Assembly: GCA_963702175.1 (NCBI GenBank)
Contig: OY969721.1
Coordinates: 1-64,000 of the forward strand
Source: VRUE01 sp963702175
Lineage (GTDB): Bacteria; Actinomycetota; Thermoleophilia; Solirubrobacterales; 70-9
Length of the DNA: 64,000 nucleotides
Direction: 5' to 3'
Shown here: positions 1 through 7,372 of the stretch, one piece after another
How positions within the stretch are numbered: the stretch's first letter is position 1
Layout: each line of letters starts with the position of its first letter
Made by a program: the position numbers and the translations under genes
Notes under the pieces: generated by a model
What the model was told of the DNA's origin: nothing
The model's database searches: none
Seen by the model: the letters and a program-made list of their open reading frames with translations, nothing else

Positions 1-658
1 GGTCAAAGCGGTAGCCGACGCCCCGCACGGTCTTGATCCGGCATGCGTGCTCGGAGCCGAGCTTGGCCCGCAGTCGTCGGACGTGGACGTCGACGGTGCG
101 GGCGCCGCCGTAGTAGTCGTAGCCCCAAACGCGGTTGAGCAGCGCCTCGCGCGAGAAGACCCTGCCCGGATGGGTGACGAGGAAGCGCAGCAGCTCGTAC
201 TCCTTGAAGGCGAAGTCGACGGGCTCGCCGGCCACGGTCACCTGGTAGGTGGCGAGGTTGACCTCAAGCGAGCCGGTTCGCACGCTGCGAGCTTCCTCGC
301 CGCCGCCGAGGCGACGGCGGGCGCGCACTATGCGTGCCTCCAGCTCGGCCGGCGTGAAGGGCGTGATCAGCACCTCCTCGGAGACCGGCACGCTGCCGTC
401 GAGGTCCTCGTGGCGGACCGAGAGCAGGATCGGGACGTCGGCGAAGGTTGTGTCGTCACGCAGGCGGGCGCAGAGCGAGTCGTCGCCGATCACCACCGCC
501 AGGTCGGGCGGCCGCCCGGCTGCGCCGCCATCTTCTCCGCTCGGTCGCAGATCGCCGTTGGCCTCAAGCAGGCGCGGCGTGAAGCCCAGCTCGGCCACTT
601 GCGCGGCCATCCGGGACGCGCGGTCGGGTGCGTGGCTGTAGATCCATGCATCCGCCAC
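1..658 (-). CDS. OmpR-type winged-helix response regulator, GlnR-like (3' end outside window)
   Basis: The readable part (about 219 residues) has a degenerate receiver-like N-terminus (DLAVVIGDD, then VPILLSVRHEDLDG) and a complete OmpR/PhoB winged helix (FKEYELLRFLVTHPGRVFSR, VWGYDYYGGARTVDVHVRRL, KTVRGVGYRF). The only usable start is GTG at 658, 3 bases after the glnA stop, so the two form an operon. Actinobacterial GlnR is an orphan OmpR-type regulator of nitrogen genes. The weak receiver and the glnA neighbour make a GlnR-like role plausible (inference). The C-terminus runs off the window. Confidence 0.8.
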   Translation of the reverse strand, partial: MADAWIYSHAPDRASRMAAQVAELGFTPRLLEANGDLRPSGEDGGAAGRPPDLAVVIGDDSLCARLRDDTTFADVPILLSVRHEDLDGSVPVSEEVLITPFTPAELEARIVRARRRLGGGEEARSVRTGSLEVNLATYQVTVAGEPVDFAFKEYELLRFLVTHPGRVFSREALLNRVWGYDYYGGARTVDVHVRRLRAKLGSEHACRIKTVRGVGYRFD

Positions 659-661
659 GTG

Positions 662-1963
662 TCACAGCCGGCGCAGATAGCGGTCGCGGTCGAAGTCGGT
701 CACGGCGGCGCGGTAGGAGTCCCACTCGTCCCGCTTGCTGGCTACGTACCAGTCGCAGAGGCGGTCGCCGAGCGTGTCCCGCGCCAGCTCGGAGGAATCG
801 AAGAGGGCGGTGGCCTCGCCGAGGTCGCCGGGCAGCGGCCGGCCGCCGTCCCCATCGGCCGCGGCCGCCTCCGGACCCAGCTCGTATCCGCGCTCGATCC
901 CCCTCAGACCGGCAGCCAGGACGAGCGCGAAGAGGAGATAGGGGTTGGCTGCGGAGTCGGGCGAGCGCAGCTCGATCCTGGCGCTGTCCGGTCGTCCCGG
1001 CCGGCCCGCCGGCACCCGCACCAACGCACTGCTTCCGTCGCGGGTCCAATCGACTTGGGTTGGCGCCTCCATCCCGGCGGCGAGGCGCTTGTAGGAGTTG
1101 ACCCACTGGTTGGAGACCGCGGCGGTCTCGGCCGCGTGGGCGAGCAGGCCGGCGAGGAACCGGCGCCCGCGTGCGTCGGCGTCCTCCCCGTCGCCGGCGA
1201 AGAAGAGGTTGCGCTCGCCCTCATACAGGGAGAGGTGCAGGTGCATGCCGCTGCCACTGAGGCCGTCGACCGGCTTCGGCATGAAGGTGGCAAAGAGACC
1301 GAGGTCGCGCGCCACCTCCTTGACGACGATGCGGAAGGTCGTGATCGCGTCCGCCATCGAGAGCGGATCGGTGTGCTTGAGGTGGATCTCGTGCTGGGAG
1401 GGGGCGACCTCGTGATGCGACGCGGTGACCGGGATGCCCATCTGTTCCAGGTGCTCGATCGCGCGGCGGCCGAAGTCCGAGACCATGTCCTGCACGGTGA
1501 GGTCGAAGTAACTGCCGTTGTCGAGCGGCGCCGGCGGCAGGCCGGGCCGCTGGTCCTCGGCGAAGAGGAAGAACTCGATCTCGCACCCGACCTGCAGCGT
1601 CAGCCCCGCCTCGGCGGCCTGGTCGAGCACACGGCAGAGAGTCTCGCGGCTGTCGCCGGGGAACGGCTCGCCGTCGGGAGTGCGCAGCTCACAGCACATC
1701 CGTGCCACTCGCGGCTCGGTCCAGGGCAGCACCTGGAAGGAGCGCGGATCAGGCCAGGCGTAGATGTCTCGTTCGGAGCCGCGAGCGCCCGCCTCGATCG
1801 CCGAGCCGTCGAGGCCCACGCCTTCGGTCAGCGCCGCCTCCAGCTCGGAGACCGGCACCGCGAGGCTCTTCAGCGACCCCACGACGTCGACGAACCAGAG
1901 GCGGACGAAGCGCACGCCGCGCTCCTCCACCACGCGCATCACGTATTCGGCATCGGCTTGCAC
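662..1963 (-). CDS. glnA: glutamine synthetase, type I
   Basis: 433 residues. It would form glutamine from glutamate, ammonium and ATP in the cytoplasm. Beta-grasp N-domain (residues about 1-95, with LDGSAIEAG) precedes the catalytic domain: GCEIEFFLF near 145, the SGSGMHLHLSL histidine region near 240 and RIELRSPDSAANPYL near 330. It is shorter than the 468-residue adenylylated enzyme and I see no adenylylation loop, so it resembles the GSI-alpha type. The start is the first Met of the family-like N-terminus. It lies upstream of the GlnR-like gene and next to nitrate assimilation genes, consistent with ammonium capture. Confidence 0.9.
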   Translation of the reverse strand: MQADAEYVMRVVEERGVRFVRLWFVDVVGSLKSLAVPVSELEAALTEGVGLDGSAIEAGARGSERDIYAWPDPRSFQVLPWTEPRVARMCCELRTPDGEPFPGDSRETLCRVLDQAAEAGLTLQVGCEIEFFLFAEDQRPGLPPAPLDNGSYFDLTVQDMVSDFGRRAIEHLEQMGIPVTASHHEVAPSQHEIHLKHTDPLSMADAITTFRIVVKEVARDLGLFATFMPKPVDGLSGSGMHLHLSLYEGERNLFFAGDGEDADARGRRFLAGLLAHAAETAAVSNQWVNSYKRLAAGMEAPTQVDWTRDGSSALVRVPAGRPGRPDSARIELRSPDSAANPYLLFALVLAAGLRGIERGYELGPEAAAADGDGGRPLPGDLGEATALFDSSELARDTLGDRLCDWYVASKRDEWDSYRAAVTDFDRDRYLRRL

Positions 1964-1988
1964 CGAGCCAGCCTAGGCTCGCCATGGC

Positions 1989-2007
1989 GAAGGGCGGTTC
2001 GCCCTTT
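1989..2007 (-). terminator. short hairpin in the glnA-narK gap, possible narK terminator
   Basis: AAGGGC-ggttc-GCCCTT (1990-1995 / 2001-2006) can form a 6-bp GC-rich stem just downstream of the narK stop when read on the minus strand. No clean T-tract follows, so Rho-independent action is uncertain. The gap must also hold any separate glnA promoter. Confidence 0.35.
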
Positions 2008-2085
2008 GTCCAAAATCGGCACGCGGCGCATCGCCGCGCTGGCCGGGCGTGTTTCGAGCTGGTTTCGAGCCGGTGACCGGCCCCG

Positions 2086-3576
2086 TCACACCGAGGCGTG
2101 GGCCAGGCTCGGAATCCGTCGCGTCGCGAACTCCTTGCGCAGGTAGAAGAACCAGGTCATCGCGGCGAAGACGAAGTAGGCGGCGAAGAAGACCCAGAGC
2201 GCCGGGACCGACCAGTCGGCGTGCGCTTGCGCGACCGCCAGCTTCTGCGCTGGCGCCTCGGCGGCGCTGACAAGGGCGGTGACGCCGAGGCTCGCCTGGC
2301 GCAGCACGACCTGGATCAGGAAGCCGCCGAAGGCTCCGACTGCGCCGGCGATCCCGATCACCGCCGCGGCGCGGCGCTTGAAATCGGCTGCGGTCCGCTC
2401 GGGCTCGAGCCCCTTCGCATCGGCCTCGCCGCGGCCGAGCGCGGCGAAGATCGAGGGGATCATCCTGTAGGTCGAGCCGTTGCCCATCCCGGCGAGCAGG
2501 AAGATCGCCATGAAGGAGCCGAAGAAGAGCGGGAAGCTGCGGCCGCTGACGCCGGCGATCGCCAGCGCCGTGAAGGCGGCCATGCCGATGAAGCACCAGA
2601 GCGTGACCCTGGCGCCGCCGAGCTGGTCGGAGAGCCAGCCCCCAAGCGGTCGCGCCATCGATCCGATCAGCGCCCCCATGAAGCCGAGGCCGGCGAGGTA
2701 GGTGGCGATGAACGGGTGCTCGGCGAGGAACTCCGGGAAGGTGTTCTTGATCACCAGCGGCAGCGCGAACGCGTAGCCGATGAAGGAGCCGAAGGTGCCG
2801 ATGTAGAGGAGGGACATCACCCAGGTCTGGCCGTGCCCGAGAGCCTTGACGTAGGAGCTGGTGTCGGCCTTCGCCTCGGTGAGGCTGTCCATGTAGCGCC
2901 AGGCGCAGAAGGCGGCGAGCACGATCAGCGGCATCCACATCAGGCCGGCGTAGGCGAGGTGCACCTCGTGCTCGGGCAGTTGCACCGCCGCGGTCGGCAC
3001 GCCCACGACGATCGCCAGCGGCACGGCCAGCTGGGTCAGGGCGACGCCGAGGTTCCCGCCCGCCGCGTTGAGGCCGAGCGCGAAGCCCTTGTGCCGTTCG
3101 GGATAGAAGAAGGAGATGTTGGACATCGAGGACGAGAAGTTGCCGCCGCCGAACCCGGCCGCCGCCGCACAGCCGAGCAGCACCCAGAACTGCACGTCGT
3201 GGCTCTGCGAGAGCAGCCAGCCGCTCGGTACGAGGAAGGCGAGCAGCAGGCAGGGAATCATCAGCAGCGAGGCGCTGATGCACGTCCACAGCCGCCCGCC
3301 GAAGCGCGGCACCGCAAAGGTGTAGGGGATCCGCAGGGTCGCGCCGATCAGGTTCGGGACCGCGGTCAGCCAGAACATCTCGGAGAGGGAGAGGCTGTAG
3401 CCGGCGTTGCCGAGGTTGATGACGACGATCGTCCACAGCACCCAGACGCTGAAGCCGATGTTCTCGGCGAAGATCGAGAAGATCAGGTTCTTGCGGGCGA
3501 TCCCCTTGCCTGCGGTCTCCCAGAACCGCTCGTCCTCGGGTTTCCAGTGATCGATCCAACGTCCTCTTGCGCTCAT
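2086..3576 (-). CDS. narK: NarK-type nitrate/nitrite MFS transporter
   Basis: 496 residues, about 12 hydrophobic segments, major facilitator fold. The family's glycine-rich motifs are visible: GFGGGNFSSSMSNISFFYP near residue 150 and GLNAAGGNLGVALTQ near 175. It would import nitrate (possibly export nitrite) across the cytoplasmic membrane. Start chosen at ATG 3576 because GGAGG lies directly upstream. A 16-codon in-frame extension to 3624 lacks such a site. Divergent from the nitrate reductase operon, so the pair supplies substrate and enzyme. Confidence 0.9.
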   Translation of the reverse strand: MSARGRWIDHWKPEDERFWETAGKGIARKNLIFSIFAENIGFSVWVLWTIVVINLGNAGYSLSLSEMFWLTAVPNLIGATLRIPYTFAVPRFGGRLWTCISASLLMIPCLLLAFLVPSGWLLSQSHDVQFWVLLGCAAAAGFGGGNFSSSMSNISFFYPERHKGFALGLNAAGGNLGVALTQLAVPLAIVVGVPTAAVQLPEHEVHLAYAGLMWMPLIVLAAFCAWRYMDSLTEAKADTSSYVKALGHGQTWVMSLLYIGTFGSFIGYAFALPLVIKNTFPEFLAEHPFIATYLAGLGFMGALIGSMARPLGGWLSDQLGGARVTLWCFIGMAAFTALAIAGVSGRSFPLFFGSFMAIFLLAGMGNGSTYRMIPSIFAALGRGEADAKGLEPERTAADFKRRAAAVIGIAGAVGAFGGFLIQVVLRQASLGVTALVSAAEAPAQKLAVAQAHADWSVPALWVFFAAYFVFAAMTWFFYLRKEFATRRIPSLAHASV

Positions 3577-3732
3577 CTGTCCTCCGTCCGCCCGAGATCG
3601 GGTGAGTCTGTGGGTGCCGAACATGGCCGGCGACGCTAGAGCCCTTCCGTATCGATGCCGTGACCTCTGTGTTTCGGCCTTGTCACGAGTCCGAGACGCC
3701 TTTGTGGCGAGAAGGCAAGACGCAGCGAGCTC

Positions 3733-3748
3733 GTAACCGGTTGTTCAC
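3733..3748 (+). promoter_or_regulatory. candidate GlnR half-site pair in the narK/nasC divergent promoter region
   Basis: GTAAC-cggttg-TTCAC resembles the actinobacterial GlnR layout (GTnAC, 6-nt spacing, GTnAC/GAAAC) with one deviation in the second half. It sits 67 bases before the nitrate reductase start in the 238-base gap between divergent nitrogen genes, and a GlnR-like regulator is encoded nearby. This is pattern matching only. Confidence 0.3.
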
Positions 3749-3814
3749 CTAGCCGTAGCGAAGTCGAAACGGCGGCGACGCAGTGGTGAAACCACGGCCC
3801 AGCAGGATCGGTCG

Positions 3815-6800
3815 ATGCCCGACGAGGTTCGCACCCTCTGCCCTTACTGCGGTGTCGGCTGCGGGTTGATCGCACGCCGGCGCGGCGATCGGCTCGACGC
3901 CGTCGAGGGCGATCCGATCCACCCGGTCAACCGCGGTCGCACCTGCCGCAAGCCGCTCGAGCTGGCGAGCGCGGTGCACGCCGCCGACCGCGCGACGGCG
4001 CCGCTCCTGCGCGAGCGCCGTGACCTGCGCTTCCGCGAGGCGAGCTGGGAGGACGCGATCCCCCACCTTGCCGCGCGCCTTCGCGCGATCGTCGCCGAGC
4101 ACGGTCCCGATGCGGTCGCCTTCTACATCTCCGGCCAGCTGTTGAGCGAGGACTACTACGTGGTCAACAAGCTCGCCAAGGGCTTCCTCGGCACCAACAA
4201 CGTCGACTCCAACTCGCGCCTGTGCATGTCCTCGGCGGTTGCCGGCTACAGCGGCGCCTTCGGCTACGACGGGCCTCCGCCCGCCTACGCCGACATCGGG
4301 CTGGCCGACTGTCTCTTGCTGCTCGGGACCAACACCGCCGCCTGTCACCCGATCGTCTGGTCGCGGATCCGCGAGCGGCGCTCGGAAGGGGCGTGCGTGA
4401 TCTGCGTCGACCCGCGCCCGACCCAGACCGCGCGCGAGTCGACCCTGCACCTGCCGGTCCGACCGGGCACCGACCTGGCGCTGTTGAGCGCGATGCTGCA
4501 CGTGATCGATCGCGAAGGCCTCGTCGACGAGGCCTTCCTCGCCCGCAGCACCTCTGGCTGGGAGGAGGCCCGTGAGGTCGCCCGCGAGTGGTCGCCCAGC
4601 CGCGCCGGCGAGGTCTGCGGGGTCGAGCCGGCGCTGATCGAGGAGGCGGCGCGCCGCTTCGGCACCGGCCCGCGCTCGATGGCGCTGTGGTCGATGGGGG
4701 CGAACCAGTCGCGGGTCGGCACGCTGAAGAACCGCGCTCTGATCAACCTCTGCCTGGCGAGCGGGCAGATCGGCAGGCCAGGGACGGGGCCGCTTTCGCT
4801 GACCGGCCAGCCGAACGCGATGGGGGGTCGGGAGACCGGCGGGCTGGCCCATCTGCTGCCGGGCTACCGGCGCGTCGAGGACGAGGGGGACCGGGCCGAG
4901 ATGGCGCGGCTGTGGGGGCTCGACGAGTCGGCGGCGGGGATATCGCCGCGGCCGGGACTGCCCGCGGTCGAGCTGTTCGACGCCCTGCGCGACGGCAGGG
5001 TGAAGGCGGTCTGGATCGTCGCCACCAACCCGGCCGTCTCGCTGCCGGACTCCGCTCGCGCCCGCGAGGCGCTGGAACGAGCCGAGCTCGTCGTCGTCCA
5101 GGATGCCCATCACCCGACCGAGACCTCGGCGCTGGCCGACGCGGTGCTGCCGGCCGCAGCCTGGCCCGAGAAGCAGGGGACGATGACCAACTCCGAGCGC
5201 CGGGTCGGCCTCGTCCGCAAGCTCCTGGAGCCGCCCGGGGAGGCGCTCCCCGACTGGCGGATCTTCGCCCGCCTGGCGCAGGCGCTCGGCTACGGGGAGC
5301 ACTTCGCCTGGCGGGGCCCCGACGAGGTCTTCGCCGAGCTCGCCGCCTGCACGGCGGGGCGCCCCTGCGACCTCAGCGGGATCGACCACGAGCGCCTCGC
5401 GAGCGCGGGGAGCTTGCAATGGCCCTGCCCGGACCCGCGCTCGCCGGGGACGGAGCGCCTCTATGAGACCGGCCGCTTCCCGACCGCCGACGGGCGTGCC
5501 CGCTTCGCGCCGACGCCGCCGGCCGGGCCTGCCGAGGCGCCAGACGACGAGTACCCGCTGACCCTCACCACCGGGCGCCTCGCCGAGCACTGGCACACGC
5601 TGTCGCGCACCGGCAAGTCCGCCCGCCTCACCACCGCCGCCTCCGAGCCCTGGCTGGAGCTGAACCCGGTCGACGCGGAGCGGATCGGCGTGCGGGAGGG
5701 GGCGAGGGCGCGGATCGTGTCGCGGCGCGGCGAGACGATCATGCGGGTCGCCTTCTCCGAGGGGCTGCGGGAGGGCGTCGTCTTCGCGCCCTTCCACTGG
5801 GGCGCCCGCCACGCCCCGCCCGGCGCCGGCCAGGCCAACATGGCGACGATCGGCGTCACCGACCCAGTCTCCAAGCAGCCGGAGCTGAAGGCGGCCGCGG
5901 TGCGGGTCGAGCCGGCGATGGGCACCGCCGTCGCCGCCCGGCGGCGGTCCCAGCCACGACGCCTGCTGGTGATCGGCTCCGGGATGGCGGCGCTCGAGAC
6001 CGTCGAGGAGGTGCTGAGGCGCACCGAGCCCGGCGCCTGGCGGGTGACGATGCTCGGCGAGGAGCCCGGCTCTCCCTACAACCGGATGCTGCTCTCGAAG
6101 CTACTCGCCGAGGAGATCGGTGCAGCGGCCCTCGACCTGCGGCCGCCGGCCTGGTTCGCAAAGCACGGCGTCGAGGTGCGCGGTAGCTGCCCGGCGACGC
6201 GGATCGACACCGAGCGCCGCCGCGTCCTCGCCGGCGACGGTGGCGCGCACGGCTACGACGCGCTGGTGATCGCCACTGGCTCGCGGCCCTTCGTGCCGCC
6301 GATCCCGGGCGCCTCCGAGCCGGGGGTGCTCACCTTCCGCACCGTCGCCGACGTGGCGGCGATCGAGAGCGTCGCCCATGCCGCTCGCCGCGCCGTCGTG
6401 ATCGGCGGCGGGCTGCTGGGGCTGGAGGCGGCCGCGGGACTGCGTCGTCACGGCGTCGGCGTCACCGTGGTCGAGGCGGCTCCCCACCTGATGCCGCAGC
6501 AGCTCGACCCGGCGGCGGCGGCGATGTTGGGAACGGCGCTGGAGGGACTCGGAATCGAGAGCGCATGCGGCGTCGGGGTCGAGCGCTGCGCCGCGGACCG
6601 GGTCGCGCTGGCCGGCGGCCACGAGATCGAGGCGGAGCTGACCGTCGTTGCCGCCGGGGTCAGGCCCGAGGCCTCGCTCGCCGCCGACGCCGGGATCGAG
6701 GTGAGCCGCGGCATCGTCGTCGACGACGAGATGCGGACCAGCGCCCCCTCGGTCTGGGCGGTGGGCGAGTGCGCCGAGCACCGCGGCACGGTCTACGGCC

Positions 6801-7372
6801 TCTGGGCGCCCGTCGCCGCCCAGGCGCGGGTCGCCGGAGCGTCGCTCAGCGGAGACCCCGCCGCCTTCCACCGGGAGGTCCCCGCCACCAACCTCAAGGT
6901 CGCCGGGGTCGACCTCTTCGCCGGCGGCGAGGACGGCGGCGGCGACGAGCTGGTCTGGATCGACAGGCGGCGCGGGGTCTACCGCAGGCTGGTTCTCGAC
7001 GGCGAGCGGCTGGTCGCGGCGATCCTGCTCGGCGATGTGAGCGGCGCCCGCGAGCTCTCCGCCCTGCTGCGCAGCGGCGAGGCGGTGCCGGAACGGCTGC
7101 TGGCGCCGCCCGGCGCCGCCGTCGAGCCGCCGACTCCCGAGCCCGGCGACGTGGTCTGCAGCTGCAACGCGGTCACCCGGGGTGAGATCGAGGCCGCGAT
7201 TCGCGCCCGCGCCCTGCGCTCGGCGCCCGCGGTCGGCCGCGAGACGCGGGCCGGCACCGGCTGCGGCTCGTGCGTCGCGGACATCGAGGCGATCCTGCGC
7301 GAGCAGGATTCATCTACCCGAAACACGGACGTGACGGACGCGAAACGGTCGCGCTCCAGGATGCCGGCATGA
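3815..7372 (+). CDS. assimilatory nitrate reductase: molybdopterin subunit fused to FAD/NAD(P)H reductase and BFD [2Fe-2S] domain
   Basis: 1185 residues. The N-terminal 4Fe-4S cluster is C9-x2-C12-x3-C16-x27-C44. The molybdopterin domain follows with a probable Mo-ligand Cys137 (SRLCMSSAVAGY), then a molydopterin dinucleotide-binding C-domain (about 580-690). From about 715 a second enzyme begins: FAD site LLVIGSGMAALE, NAD site AVVIGGGLLGLEA near 860, and a BFD-like domain CSCN...GTGCGSC at about 1110-1155. The reductase half matches the front of NirB, so electrons could pass from NAD(P)H to nitrate within one chain. Stop overlaps nirB (ATGA). A 131-bp tract is nearly identical to nirB. Confidence 0.9.
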   Translation: MPDEVRTLCPYCGVGCGLIARRRGDRLDAVEGDPIHPVNRGRTCRKPLELASAVHAADRATAPLLRERRDLRFREASWEDAIPHLAARLRAIVAEHGPDAVAFYISGQLLSEDYYVVNKLAKGFLGTNNVDSNSRLCMSSAVAGYSGAFGYDGPPPAYADIGLADCLLLLGTNTAACHPIVWSRIRERRSEGACVICVDPRPTQTARESTLHLPVRPGTDLALLSAMLHVIDREGLVDEAFLARSTSGWEEAREVAREWSPSRAGEVCGVEPALIEEAARRFGTGPRSMALWSMGANQSRVGTLKNRALINLCLASGQIGRPGTGPLSLTGQPNAMGGRETGGLAHLLPGYRRVEDEGDRAEMARLWGLDESAAGISPRPGLPAVELFDALRDGRVKAVWIVATNPAVSLPDSARAREALERAELVVVQDAHHPTETSALADAVLPAAAWPEKQGTMTNSERRVGLVRKLLEPPGEALPDWRIFARLAQALGYGEHFAWRGPDEVFAELAACTAGRPCDLSGIDHERLASAGSLQWPCPDPRSPGTERLYETGRFPTADGRARFAPTPPAGPAEAPDDEYPLTLTTGRLAEHWHTLSRTGKSARLTTAASEPWLELNPVDAERIGVREGARARIVSRRGETIMRVAFSEGLREGVVFAPFHWGARHAPPGAGQANMATIGVTDPVSKQPELKAAAVRVEPAMGTAVAARRRSQPRRLLVIGSGMAALETVEEVLRRTEPGAWRVTMLGEEPGSPYNRMLLSKLLAEEIGAAALDLRPPAWFAKHGVEVRGSCPATRIDTERRRVLAGDGGAHGYDALVIATGSRPFVPPIPGASEPGVLTFRTVADVAAIESVAHAARRAVVIGGGLLGLEAAAGLRRHGVGVTVVEAAPHLMPQQLDPAAAAMLGTALEGLGIESACGVGVERCAADRVALAGGHEIEAELTVVAAGVRPEASLAADAGIEVSRGIVVDDEMRTSAPSVWAVGECAEHRGTVYGLWAPVAAQARVAGASLSGDPAAFHREVPATNLKVAGVDLFAGGEDGGGDELVWIDRRRGVYRRLVLDGERLVAAILLGDVSGARELSALLRSGEAVPERLLAPPGAAVEPPTPEPGDVVCSCNAVTRGEIEAAIRARALRSAPAVGRETRAGTGCGSCVADIEAILREQDSSTRNTDVTDAKRSRSRMPA
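6671..6801 (+). repeat. 131-bp near-identical direct repeat, copy 1 (in nitrate reductase)
   Basis: Matches 8101-8231 at 128 of 131 positions. Both copies encode the same piece of the FAD/NAD-reductase fold (GIVVDDEMRTSAPSVWAVGE). Flanking parts of the two domains are much more diverged, so the tract looks homogenised. Confidence 0.9.

Noticed and set aside
47..2146. 699-codon open frame on the plus strand across the regulator and glnA
   Set aside because: Antisense to genes with clear motifs; open only because of high GC at third positions. The same applies to long frames antisense to narK (2098-3639), the nitrate reductase (3749-5812) and nirB (6979-9702).
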